Part shown: in pieces, positions 32,675-41,609 of the stretch
Position numbering within the stretch: the stretch's first letter is position 1
Layout of the letters: the number at the start of each line of letters is the position of its first letter
Source: CALRWV02 sp943371965
GTDB taxonomy: Bacteria > Bacteroidota > JABWAT01
DNA: 64,000 nt
Assembly (NCBI GenBank): GCA_943371965.1
Contig: CALRWV020000006.1
Location: 124,001 to 188,000, forward strand
Direction of reading: 5' to 3'
The notes under the pieces: model-generated
Told to the model about the DNA's origin: nothing
What the model saw: the letters and a program-made list of their open reading frames with translations, nothing else
Database searches by the model: none
Translations under genes and position numbers: made by a program

Positions 32675-34330
32675 CTAAGTTTGTATCACTCCCGGATTAA
32701 AAACAGGCAATTCTCCCTGATGGTTTGCCACTTCAATTCCAAGCGAAATAATTTTTCTTGTTTCAACCGGATCGATAATTCCATCCGTCCATAATCTTGC
32801 AGCTGCGTACATCGGATCCAACTGTGAATTATACATATCTGAAACTTCTTTCAGCATTCTGTCACGGTCAGCATCGGTAATAGGTTTCCCGTTTTTTTCT
32901 GCAGCCTGTAATTTAATTGACATCAATGTTTCTGATGCCTGTTTTCCGCCCATAACAGCAATCTGGCTGGTTGGCCAGGCATAAATCAAACGGGGATCAT
33001 ACGCTTTGCCGCACATGGCATAATTTCCTGCTCCGTAACTGTTTCCAACAATAAAAGTGAATTTTGGAACAACAGAATTTGCTACCGCATTTACCATTTT
33101 TGCGCCGTCTTTGATGATACCGCCATGTTCTGATCGGCTACCAACCATAAACCCTGTTACATCCTGCAAAAACACAAGTGGAATTTTCCGTTGGTTGCAG
33201 TTTAAAATAAATCTTGCCGCTTTATCGGCAGATTCTGAATAAATCACGCCACCGATCTGCATTTCACCTTTTTTTGATTTTACCACCATCCGCTGATTGG
33301 CTACAATTCCGACTGACCATCCATCAATTCTTGCGTAACCGGTGATGATCGTTTTTCCGAATCCTGCTTTATATTCATCAAATTCGCTGCCATCAATCAA
33401 ACGAGAAATGATTTCATACATGTCATAAGGTTTGCCGGAAGTTTCAGGAATGATTCCGTGAAGATCTTCAGAAGGGAATAATGGTTCTCTGGACTCAATT
33501 CTGTCGTAACCTGATTTGGTCTTGTGTCCCAGTTTTTCAATCAGATTCCTGACAGTTTGAAGACATTCAAAATCATCTTTCATTTTGTAATCGGTAACAC
33601 CTGAAATTTCACAATGAACCATGGCACCACCCAATGATTCGTTGTCAATATCTTCTCCGATTGCAGCTTTCACCAGATGTGAACCGGCTAAAAATACGGA
33701 ACCTGTTCCTTCAACAATGAGCGCTTCATCACTCATGATCGGTAAATAGGCACCACCGGCAACACATGGCCCCATGATGGCTGAAATTTGAACAATTCCC
33801 ATTGATGACATGACCGCATTGTTTCTGAATATCCGTCCGAAATGTTCTTTGTCGGGAAAAATTTCATCCTGCATCGGAAGGTAAACTCCGGCAGAATCAA
33901 CCAGATAAATGATTGGAATTTTGTTTTCGATAGAGATTTCCTGTGCACGAAGATTTTTCTTAGCGGTAATTGGAAACCAGGCACCTGCTTTTACGGTTGC
34001 ATCATTGGCGACAATCATGCATTTTCTTCCGTTAATGGAACCAATTCCCATCACAGTTCCTGCGCTCGGACATCCGCCCTGATCGGCGTACATACCTTCA
34101 GCAGTAAACAACCCGATTTCAAGAAAATAGGAATTTTTATCAATCAGTAAATTGATTCTTTCACGGGCAGTCAGTTTTCCTTTGGCCTTGTGTTTTTCAA
34201 TTGCTTTAACACCACCGCCAAGTTTTACACGATTTGCTTCGGTTTCGTAGCGTTTCAGTTTATCGGTCAGGAATTTTTTTCGGATTTCGAAATTGGAATC
34301 GTATTTAAGTGCTTTTCCGATTTGAGGCAT
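32675..34330 (-). CDS. Acyl-CoA carboxylase beta subunit (methylcrotonyl/geranyl-CoA carboxylase type)
   Basis: The 551-aa carboxyltransferase has 'GGGVKAIEKHKAKGKLTARE', 'YLVDSAGVYLPMQDEIFPD', 'GIVQISAIMGPCVAGGAYLP', 'EGTGSVFLAGSHLVKAAIGE' and 'YDPRLIYAWPTSQIAVMGG', which match methylcrotonyl-CoA carboxylase beta subunits (LiuB) more closely than propionyl-CoA carboxylase. It transfers CO2 from carboxybiotin to the acyl-CoA. No biotin carboxylase/biotin carrier alpha subunit lies in the window, so it must be encoded elsewhere. Together with the LiuC/AtuE-like hydratase and AtuA-like gene it suggests leucine or isoprenoid catabolism. Confidence 0.93.
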   Translation of the reverse strand: MPQIGKALKYDSNFEIRKKFLTDKLKRYETEANRVKLGGGVKAIEKHKAKGKLTARERINLLIDKNSYFLEIGLFTAEGMYADQGGCPSAGTVMGIGSINGRKCMIVANDATVKAGAWFPITAKKNLRAQEISIENKIPIIYLVDSAGVYLPMQDEIFPDKEHFGRIFRNNAVMSSMGIVQISAIMGPCVAGGAYLPIMSDEALIVEGTGSVFLAGSHLVKAAIGEDIDNESLGGAMVHCEISGVTDYKMKDDFECLQTVRNLIEKLGHKTKSGYDRIESREPLFPSEDLHGIIPETSGKPYDMYEIISRLIDGSEFDEYKAGFGKTIITGYARIDGWSVGIVANQRMVVKSKKGEMQIGGVIYSESADKAARFILNCNQRKIPLVFLQDVTGFMVGSRSEHGGIIKDGAKMVNAVANSVVPKFTFIVGNSYGAGNYAMCGKAYDPRLIYAWPTSQIAVMGGKQASETLMSIKLQAAEKNGKPITDADRDRMLKEVSDMYNSQLDPMYAAARLWTDGIIDPVETRKIISLGIEVANHQGELPVFNPGVIQT

Positions 34331-34470
34331 GGTTGAATGTATTTGATTGCGTTGATACAGTTGAACGTGGGCAAAGATTAGGATTTAAAACCTGAAATAC
34401 AAGGCAGTTTTGAAATGATGTGAAGTGGAAGCGGTTTTGGTGGATAAATAAATTTTCTGGCCCGATTTTG

Positions 34471-34503
34471 AAACGGGAACGTTAAAAATAACCGCTCCCG
34501 TTT
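34471..34503. terminator. Terminator hairpin downstream of the ankyrin gene
   Basis: AAACGGGA (34471-34478) pairs with TCCCGTTT (34496-34503), with inner pairing GTTA/TAAC. It is followed by T-rich sequence and preceded by a weaker A-run. It lies 17 bp beyond the ankyrin gene stop (minus strand). Confidence 0.7.
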
Positions 34504-34520
34504 TTCTGGAGGCCGAACTA

Positions 34521-35408
34521 TTATTCGCTGAGAGCTTTTACTGCTTCTTCTTTGCCCAGAACCTTAGCCAATGACAATGGTGTGTTTGAAACCTGGATTC
34601 TGATAACATCATCATCATTGATTCCATACAGTTTCATTGATGCTGCATCTACTTTATATTCTTCCATGGTTGCATCTTTATCCGCTCCTGCTGCAATCAG
34701 ATACCGGATACTTTTTGCATCATCCATCATTGCTGCTACATGAAGGGCTGTTGGAAACTGATCCATCTGAAACATGCCGTGCCTGATTTCAGGATCAACC
34801 TTTGCATCGAGCAACACTTTAACAAGTTTGCTGTTCTTTTTATAAATGGCACGGTGAAGCGGAGTTGCATTTCCAAAATCCATTTTGTTGGGGTCTGCTC
34901 CAGCATCCACAATCAGTTTTGCAATTTCTGCAGGATCAGGATAATCAGCCGGATTTTCTGATGATTTTGGAATTGCAGCAAGTTTGGTTTCAAGTTCAGG
35001 ATCATCTGCCCATTGTTCCCTGTAAAAGGCAATGGTGGCTTTATAGCTTTTTGCCATGTCTTCCTGAGTGTACAAATCCGAAATGCAGTGAAGAACTGTT
35101 TTTTTGGTTACATTATCCTGATCATTGATATCAGCAACTCCTTTTTTCAGAATTGCCTTTACAGCTGTCAGGTTTCCCTTTGCTGCTGCCTGGTGAAGCA
35201 GTGTCCATTTCATCATGGTCCCTTTGGTGTTTACATCTGCACCGGCTTCCAGAGCTTTGAGAAAATCTTCAGTTCTGTTGTTTTGAAGCGCTACAAAAGC
35301 ATCATTTACCGGACCGGTAAGAACAGGTGCTTCGAGGTTGGGCACACCGCAGTTTATTGAAAGAAATACTAATCCAAATATTGGTATTGCGAGTTTAAGT
35401 TTTATCAT
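34521..35408 (-). CDS. Ankyrin-repeat lipoprotein
   Basis: Signal with lipobox 'FLSINC' (Cys at ~20) is followed by about six ankyrin-type repeats: 'FLKALEAGADVNTKGTMMKW', 'TLLHQAAAKGNLTAVKAILK', 'IAKLIVDAGADPNKMDFGNA', 'TPLHRAIYKKNSKLVKVLLD' and 'TALHVAAMMDDAKSIRYLIA', with a less regular insert around 115-160. Ankyrin arrays bind proteins; the lipid anchor places this one in the periplasm or on the outer membrane. It is 12 bp from the propeller protein gene upstream and may be co-transcribed. Partner unknown. Confidence 0.88.
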   Translation of the reverse strand: MIKLKLAIPIFGLVFLSINCGVPNLEAPVLTGPVNDAFVALQNNRTEDFLKALEAGADVNTKGTMMKWTLLHQAAAKGNLTAVKAILKKGVADINDQDNVTKKTVLHCISDLYTQEDMAKSYKATIAFYREQWADDPELETKLAAIPKSSENPADYPDPAEIAKLIVDAGADPNKMDFGNATPLHRAIYKKNSKLVKVLLDAKVDPEIRHGMFQMDQFPTALHVAAMMDDAKSIRYLIAAGADKDATMEEYKVDAASMKLYGINDDDVIRIQVSNTPLSLAKVLGKEEAVKALSE

Positions 35409-35420
35409 TTCATTCTCCTT

Positions 35421-36968
35421 TTATTTAACAAGACAAAGTTTTATTGATTTTACTGAAAAAGGCGTTTCCAAACGGCAAATGTAAATTCCACTTGAAAGTT
35501 TATTTCCTTCAAAAACCAGAGAGTAATGTCCGGCAGATTTTTGCTCATTGACCAGCATACCAACCATACGGCCTGATAAATCATAAACAGCAACCAGAAC
35601 ATGTCCTCCTGTTGTTAGACTGTAATTTATTGAGGTTGAAGGATTGAAAGGATTGGGATAATTTTGAAGCAGTTCCACTGAATTGGGAACTGCCCTGTTT
35701 TTGGAATCCACAGATGTAAATGGACTGTTCCAGTCAAGAACACTGCAAACAATATCTTCAGTGCTGATTGGACCCTTTGTGTTTTCCCAAGCTGAATAAA
35801 TTCTGCTGTTCCACAGTTTGATGCTGATCCGAATCTGGTGTGATGTATCTGAGAGTGTGGTTTTAAGGTTTGATTCAACAGAGCTTCCGTTTGAAGAATA
35901 CCGCTGTGAAAAAATATGTTCCTTTTTCGAGTCACGGAAATCCTGCCAGGCAATAATGCTGTTGCCTGATTTATCAACCCCAATGGAAGGATAACTTTCA
36001 TCTGTTGATGCAGAATTATTGTTGACCTTCCAGTTTGAACCGCTGGTAATTCCTGTTGAAGTATACCGTTGTGCATAAATATCTTTATTGCCGTTCCGCT
36101 CGTCATCCCAAACAATTGTAAATGAACCTGTTTCATCAATTCCGACATCGGGGTTTCGCTGGTGAGTAGTTCCTAAATCATCATTAACTATAAAATTGCC
36201 AGTTGGACCACCTGCAAGTCCGCCGAACCGCATTGCATAAATATCTACATTTGTTCCGCTTCTGATATCAAACCAGGAAATAACGTAATTTCCGGATTCC
36301 GTTATTGCAATTGCAGGATCACCCTGATCTTTATTTGTGCCATCGTCATTAACCAAAGTATTGATACCGACTTTCGCTCCTGAGCTGTTGTATTTCTGCC
36401 TCCAAATATCCAGACTGTTAATTCCTGTGCCGGTCCAAACCACGACAAAATTTCCTGAACTGTCGATTGCAACATCAGGTGAAGTCCGCTGTCCAGTTCC
36501 GATTGATTCGTTTACTCTAACATTTGCACCTTTTGCATTTCCAGATCCGTCATATCTTTGAAAATAAATATCACTTGAACCACTTCCCGCACGGAAATCT
36601 TCCCAAACAACTACAGTTTCACCTTTTTTGTTGATGGCAGCCTGAGGCTTTACCTGACCGGCCATGTTATCGATTTCATTTATCTTTTTGTTGATTCCTC
36701 TTTTTGATCCATCAGGCGAATACCATTGTGCGAAATAATTTTTCTTCGGATAAGTTCGGTAATCTTGCCAGACAATTACAAAAACGCCTGAATCATTGAC
36801 TGCAATAACAGGAATGTGCTGGGGTTTATTTGTTCCGGAATCATCGTTCACAATAAAATCTGAAATTAGAGAAGATGTTCCCTGATTGGAATTGTTTTTA
36901 CCAACTGATTGAGCTGTTGATGAAAATACTGAAATTGTGGAAAATATTATGGATAACAAAAGTTTCAT
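35421..36968 (-). CDS. Secreted six-repeat propeller protein with type IX sorting domain
   Basis: A signal peptide (first ~20 residues) precedes six repeats of about 55-60 residues, each built around 'VVVWEDFR...DIYFQRYDGSG' (pieces 'VVVWEDFR' and 'DIYFQRY'), namely VIVWQDYR, VVVWEDFR, VVVWTGTG, VISWFDIR, TIVWDDER and IIAWQDFR. Six blades are consistent with a propeller. The C-terminal ~85 residues begin 'QNYPNPFNPSTSINYSL' and are a type IX secretion sorting domain, so the protein should be exported and surface-attached or released. Function unknown; its neighbours are a response regulator and an ankyrin lipoprotein. Confidence 0.85.
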   Translation of the reverse strand: MKLLLSIIFSTISVFSSTAQSVGKNNSNQGTSSLISDFIVNDDSGTNKPQHIPVIAVNDSGVFVIVWQDYRTYPKKNYFAQWYSPDGSKRGINKKINEIDNMAGQVKPQAAINKKGETVVVWEDFRAGSGSSDIYFQRYDGSGNAKGANVRVNESIGTGQRTSPDVAIDSSGNFVVVWTGTGINSLDIWRQKYNSSGAKVGINTLVNDDGTNKDQGDPAIAITESGNYVISWFDIRSGTNVDIYAMRFGGLAGGPTGNFIVNDDLGTTHQRNPDVGIDETGSFTIVWDDERNGNKDIYAQRYTSTGITSGSNWKVNNNSASTDESYPSIGVDKSGNSIIAWQDFRDSKKEHIFSQRYSSNGSSVESNLKTTLSDTSHQIRISIKLWNSRIYSAWENTKGPISTEDIVCSVLDWNSPFTSVDSKNRAVPNSVELLQNYPNPFNPSTSINYSLTTGGHVLVAVYDLSGRMVGMLVNEQKSAGHYSLVFEGNKLSSGIYICRLETPFSVKSIKLCLVK

Positions 36969-37134
36969 GCCGCCTCCTGATTGTTTTCGGTAAAACTAAA
37001 AACAATCATTGAAAAGCAGATGACTCATTTGGGTTATTTAAAGGAAACCGTAAAATAAATTTGCGCAGATATTTGCGAGAAATGCAATTTGATTATTTGC
37101 AAATCATTCAATTTAAATGAGAGATAATTCTTAA

Positions 37135-37773
37135 TTAAATTATTCTTTCCTTCATTGCTTTTGCAACCGCTTCAGAACGAGAGTGAACGTGCAGTTTTTC
37201 ATAGATATTTTTGATGTGATTGCGGATGGTTTCAGGGCTCAGGAAAATTTTGGCAGCAATCATTTTGTAATTCATTCCCTGTACAAGGAACTGCAGCACT
37301 TCCAATTCTCTTGCTGAAAGCTGATATTCAGTTTCGGATTGTTTTTTGCGCAGATTAAATGTTTCAATCATTCTTTTTGCAATAAACGGAGTAATAGTAG
37401 CTCCACCTATCAACGCATCCCTGATTGATTCAAGCAATAATTGCGGTGTCGTTTTTTTCAGCAGATAACCGTCAGCACCTTCTGTTATTGCTTCATAAAT
37501 TTTATCATCATCAATCATATTGGTCAGCATGATAATCAGGGTTTTTGGGTAATTTTTTTTGAAATATTTCAATCCGTCAATTCCAGATTTTCCGGGTAGC
37601 CCGATATCAAGCAAAATCAAATCGGAATGGGAATAATTCTGAATGGCAGTTTCAACTGAAGAAAATTCATTGATGACTTGCATATCATCAGTTTGATTGA
37701 TCAAGTCGGAAACAATTTCCCTGAAATCGTTGTGGTCTTCAATAAGAGTGATTTTAATCATTTTCAGTTTCAT
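37135..37773 (-). CDS. NarL/LuxR-family response regulator
   Basis: The receiver domain has acidic pocket 'IEDHND', phosphoacceptor Asp in 'DLILLDIGLPGKSG', then 'LTNM' and the Lys in 'LLKKTTPQLL'. The C-terminal LuxR-type helix-turn-helix is 'LSARELEVLQFLVQGMNYKM' followed by 'IAAKIFLSPETIRNHIKNIY'. It lies 16 bp after the sensor kinase gene on the same strand, so it is almost certainly its partner. An internal ATG at 37761 gives a shorter, equally plausible N-terminus (MIKITLIED). Target genes are unknown. Confidence 0.95.
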   Translation of the reverse strand: MKLKMIKITLIEDHNDFREIVSDLINQTDDMQVINEFSSVETAIQNYSHSDLILLDIGLPGKSGIDGLKYFKKNYPKTLIIMLTNMIDDDKIYEAITEGADGYLLKKTTPQLLLESIRDALIGGATITPFIAKRMIETFNLRKKQSETEYQLSARELEVLQFLVQGMNYKMIAAKIFLSPETIRNHIKNIYEKLHVHSRSEAVAKAMKERII

Positions 37774-37789
37774 GTTTTAGTATTCGAAA

Positions 37790-40700
37790 TTACTGTATTT
37801 TCGCTTCACCCGAATGACTCATTTGCGTTAATTCGATTTCGAGAAAAGTCCCTTCACCCGGTACCGAAGCAAAACTGATTTCTGCATTCAGCAGTTCAGC
37901 CCGTTTTCTGATGTTGGTCAAACCGTTTCCTCCAACTGATTTTGATTTGATATTTTGAAAATCAAAACCTTTGCCGTTATCTGAAATTTTCATTTTCAAT
38001 GTTTGATGGCTTCCTGAGAAAGACAATTTGATTTTGGAAGCTTCCGAATGCTTTACCGAATTATTGATAAATTCCTTGAAAATCAGATAAATATTCTTTC
38101 TGACTGCTTCATCGATACTTTCATCTGCATCTTCAACCGATTTGTTGAATTCAAGCAGAATGCTGTTTTGATAACATATTTCTGCAGCCATATCTTCTAT
38201 TCTGGAAATGAGAGAAGAAAGAGAATTGTTTTTTGGGGAAAGAGACCAGACAACTTCTTCCATTGATTCCTTTGCCTGTTCGGAAAGCTGGTCAAGTTTT
38301 TCTATTGAACCGGCTACAATTTCAGGATTTTTCTCCGCCCTGATCCTGAAAGTTTTCAAATATAAACTGATGCTGTTCAAGGTTGTTGCAACGTCATCAT
38401 GAAGATCGCGCGAGATTTGTTCGCGCGTTGATTCCTTTGCCAAACGCAATTCTTTTTCGCGTTCGAGCTGTGCAATTATTTTTTTATATTTTCTTGAAAT
38501 CAATGCCCTGATAATTAGTGAAACGGATAAAATTGACATCAGTAAAGCAAGTGAAATAAACCATGCTGTTTTCCAGAATGGAGGTTTTATGTAAATTGAA
38601 AGAACTTTCGGTACCGGATTCCATGTGCCTTCATTATTTGTCGATTTTAAAAGCAACTTATAATTTCCCGGATCAAGATTTGTGTACGACAATTCTTCCT
38701 TTGAATCAATATAAATCCATTCATCATCAAAATTTTCCAGTTTATAGGCATACCTGATTTTTTCCTTCCTGTCAAAGCAGACAGAAGAAAAATTCAGGGT
38801 GAAAAAAGTATCAGAATAATCAAGATCAAGTTTGGATTTTACAATCATCGACGAATCTGTTATGGCGTCACGGTTGAATTTTTTCAATCCTGTAAAAACC
38901 AGTCCGGGAAATTCATCAGAATCGGAAATACTGTCCGGATGGAAAAGAGTCAGACCGCCATTTCCTCCAAAATAAAGACGGTTGCTTCGGTCTCTGAAAA
39001 AGCTTTGATATCCGTATTCTGTGGTTGCCAAACCATCTGACAAATCAAAATTCCTGACTGAAGAAATCTGACCGTTTTTGATTTTAATTCTTGAAATTCC
39101 ATGCGGCGTACTCATCCAGATAAATTGGTTTGAATCTTCGAACACTCCAAAAACAGCGTCAGAAACCAGCCCGTCTTTTTTCCGGAAATGGTTGAATTTT
39201 CCATCCGCCTGATTGAAGATGTTGAGGCCTCCTGAATTGGTCCCGATTAAAATTCTTCTGTTTCTGGCTTCGTAAAATGATACAACCGAGTTGTTGGAAA
39301 GGCTTGTTTCAAGATTGCCGTGTTGAGCCCATGAAGTGAATTTACCTGTTGATTGATTATATCTGCTCATTCCACCACCGTTTGTGCCAATCCAAATCTG
39401 GTGAACTGAATCTTCAAAGAGGGAAATGTTCAATCCGTAAATGAGTTTATTGGAGTTTGAATTGTCAGGTTGGAAAAAATGGAACTGCGGTTTCTTTTCG
39501 TCATAAACATGCAATCCGCGCTGTGTCCCGATCCAGAGTTTTTTGTTTTCAGTTTCAAGAAGTGACAGAATAACATTTGACTGCAATTGTGTGCTGTCGG
39601 TTCTGTTTTGAAAATATTTTGTTATGTTCCCTGTAACAGGGTTAAACCGGTTCAATCCTGCCGAAGTACCGGCCCATACAAATCCATCGTGTGTCTGTAA
39701 GATTGACCAGACGGAATTATCTGACAATCCGTTTTCAGTGCTGATATTTCCGAAAGTGGATTCCATCCTGTTGAACCTGACAATGCCATGATCGGTGCCC
39801 AACCAAATTACCGTGTCATTCCGGCTGTGGATTGCAGTAATGCTTTTGAATTGTTTGAGCTGATTGTTTTTGGAGCCGAAGGTGAATGACTTGAAGTGTG
39901 CTTTGTGATCCGGGTTGAAATACGATGCCCCGTTATCAACTGTATTCATCCAGATAAATCCGTTCTTATCTTTCAGCAATGAGTATGCAGAATTTGAAGC
40001 AGGAGTATTTTGATTTTCAGTTTTATGAACAAACTGGACAACTGTTCTAAGTGATGGGTTGAAATAGGCCAATCCCAAATTTTGTCCTGTTACCCAAAAA
40101 TTTCCTTTTTCATCTTCGAGAAAATCAAAGATTTCATTTTCCCTGATTGCGGAAGAAAGTTTTGTGAATTGAGTCAGCTCAGGAGTTGTATCGGAAACAG
40201 AGTCAAGAAAATGAAAACCAACAGAAGAAGAAACCCAAATTCTTCCTTTTGAATCGTGTTTAACATAATTGACCCTGTCAGGAGATTTTGACCCTGACAG
40301 CAATGGATAAACCCTGAATCTGTTTTTGTCTTCTTCAAACCTGATCAGACCGCCATTGGTGGAAAACCAGAAAATACCGTTTGGAAATTCATGGATTCCG
40401 CCAACCCGCTGTGTTGATAGAATGGCATTGACCGCTGAATCAGGAGAGAACAGCATTGAGAATTTTTCAGTTAATTTGTCAAACCTGAAAATTCCAGCTG
40501 TATTGGTTGCAACCCAGATTCTTTTCCGGTGGTCTTCCTCAATGAAAACAATTCCGTTTTTTCTGAAATCTCCCCTGAATTCAGGAAATGGATAAAATGT
40601 TTTGAATGTTTCTGATTCAGGATTAAACCTGCAAAGTCCGCCACCCAGTGTTCCAATCCATAAATTATGATCTGAATCTGTTTTTGCAATTATATTCCAA

Positions 40701-40945
40701 TTGGTTGAAATTGAAAGGGAATCCTGCGGATCATTTTTAAATATTTTGAAATTGCTGCCATCAAATCTGCTTAATCCATCGGCCGATGCAAACCAAATAA
40801 AACCGTTTTTATCCTGAGCAGATGTGTAAAGCACATTTGAAGATAATCCATTGGAAACAGTAACATGTTTGAATTCGAACCCAGATGGCTGGGCGTTTAG
40901 AATTAAGGAAAGAGAAATAAAAAGATACAGGAAAATAAATTTCAT
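37790..40945 (-). CDS. Periplasmic-propeller sensor histidine kinase (reg_prop/Y_Y_Y type)
   Basis: The 1051-aa protein begins with a signal peptide and a long run of two-component-regulator propeller repeats ('LSSNVLYTSAQDKNGFIWFA', 'HNLWIGTLGGGLCRFNPES' and many later 'WIGT..G' units) filling ~residues 25-715. A Y_Y_Y domain (~720-790, 'YAYKLENFDDEWIYID') and one transmembrane helix ('WFISLALLMSILSVSLIIRAL', quoted as 'ISLALLMSILSVSLIIRA') follow. The cytoplasmic part has a HisKA_3 H-box 'ISRDLHDDVATTLNS' and ATPase boxes 'EFINNSVKHSEASK', 'DNGKGFD' and 'GGNGLTNIRKRAEL'. Such sensors often respond to polysaccharide fragments. Ligand unknown. Confidence 0.95.
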   Translation of the reverse strand: MKFIFLYLFISLSLILNAQPSGFEFKHVTVSNGLSSNVLYTSAQDKNGFIWFASADGLSRFDGSNFKIFKNDPQDSLSISTNWNIIAKTDSDHNLWIGTLGGGLCRFNPESETFKTFYPFPEFRGDFRKNGIVFIEEDHRKRIWVATNTAGIFRFDKLTEKFSMLFSPDSAVNAILSTQRVGGIHEFPNGIFWFSTNGGLIRFEEDKNRFRVYPLLSGSKSPDRVNYVKHDSKGRIWVSSSVGFHFLDSVSDTTPELTQFTKLSSAIRENEIFDFLEDEKGNFWVTGQNLGLAYFNPSLRTVVQFVHKTENQNTPASNSAYSLLKDKNGFIWMNTVDNGASYFNPDHKAHFKSFTFGSKNNQLKQFKSITAIHSRNDTVIWLGTDHGIVRFNRMESTFGNISTENGLSDNSVWSILQTHDGFVWAGTSAGLNRFNPVTGNITKYFQNRTDSTQLQSNVILSLLETENKKLWIGTQRGLHVYDEKKPQFHFFQPDNSNSNKLIYGLNISLFEDSVHQIWIGTNGGGMSRYNQSTGKFTSWAQHGNLETSLSNNSVVSFYEARNRRILIGTNSGGLNIFNQADGKFNHFRKKDGLVSDAVFGVFEDSNQFIWMSTPHGISRIKIKNGQISSVRNFDLSDGLATTEYGYQSFFRDRSNRLYFGGNGGLTLFHPDSISDSDEFPGLVFTGLKKFNRDAITDSSMIVKSKLDLDYSDTFFTLNFSSVCFDRKEKIRYAYKLENFDDEWIYIDSKEELSYTNLDPGNYKLLLKSTNNEGTWNPVPKVLSIYIKPPFWKTAWFISLALLMSILSVSLIIRALISRKYKKIIAQLEREKELRLAKESTREQISRDLHDDVATTLNSISLYLKTFRIRAEKNPEIVAGSIEKLDQLSEQAKESMEEVVWSLSPKNNSLSSLISRIEDMAAEICYQNSILLEFNKSVEDADESIDEAVRKNIYLIFKEFINNSVKHSEASKIKLSFSGSHQTLKMKISDNGKGFDFQNIKSKSVGGNGLTNIRKRAELLNAEISFASVPGEGTFLEIELTQMSHSGEAKIQ

Positions 40946-41012
40946 GAATCAATAATACAATCGAAACTATTTTGATTCAAGGAATGAAATACATCAGTTG
41001 AAAAAAATTGAG

Positions 41013-41516
41013 TTACACAATCATATCAGAGTATGAACATTCAATTTCCTGGGAAGGATGGATTTTAAAATGGGATTTCAGAAAATCGAATAATTTCAAA
41101 TCATCATCAGTCGGAAATGGAGTTTCAATCACAACTTCAAATTCAATGAAACTTCCCAACCGTTCAACCTGATCAAGATGAATTCTGGCATTTTTATAAA
41201 GAAAGACTTCCCTTGTTTTTTCCACGGTTTTCCATCTTTTGAACAGGTTGTCAAAGAATAGAACGGAATCCGTTGAATTTGTTAGATTCAGAATTTGGAA
41301 ATTGCTGATTTTGTTTTCTGTCCGGTTGGGTCTGAAATAGTGGATCAGTTGGATTTCTGTTTGATTGATGATCCGGAGTTTCAGTCTTCCATTATCGTTG
41401 AAGTAATAAATATCGGTCTGACGGAGAATTTCTGTGTGATGGCAGGGAAGCTGTTTGGCCATATCCCGTTGATGATCAAGAGAAGATATTTTTGCTTTCA
41501 GTTCAAGGTTGTTCAC
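41013..41516 (-). CDS. CYTH-domain protein (class IV adenylate cyclase / thiamine triphosphatase-like)
   Basis: The 167-aa protein starts with the CYTH 'ELKAKI' motif and continues with 'LRQTDIYYFNDNGRLKLRII', 'KTREVFLYKNARIHLDQVER' and 'GSFIEFEVVIE', the alternating charged strands of the triphosphate tunnel. It probably hydrolyses or cyclises a triphosphate-bearing substrate; cAMP synthesis is one option in the class IV cyclase branch. That is notable because a cyclic-nucleotide-binding protein sits in the hydrogenase operon of this window, but no functional link has been shown. Confidence 0.82.
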   Translation of the reverse strand: MNNLELKAKISSLDHQRDMAKQLPCHHTEILRQTDIYYFNDNGRLKLRIINQTEIQLIHYFRPNRTENKISNFQILNLTNSTDSVLFFDNLFKRWKTVEKTREVFLYKNARIHLDQVERLGSFIEFEVVIETPFPTDDDLKLFDFLKSHFKIHPSQEIECSYSDMIV

Positions 41517-41539
41517 AAACTTGCTTTCGTGTTTTTAAT

Positions 41540-41594
41540 ACCACCCCGAGAGTTTCTCCCAAAGGGATTCCAATGGAAGAACTCTCGGGGTGGT
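41540..41594. repeat. Palindromic repeat and likely terminator
   Basis: ACCACCCCGAGAGTT (41540-41554) and AACTCTCGGGGTGGT (41580-41594) are perfect 15-bp arms around a 25-nt loop. It lies 16 bp beyond the stop of the SRPBCC gene, a terminator-like position. Its G+C-rich arms contrast with the surrounding DNA. Confidence 0.8.
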
Positions 41595-41609
41595 TTAATG
41601 TTCCTGAAT

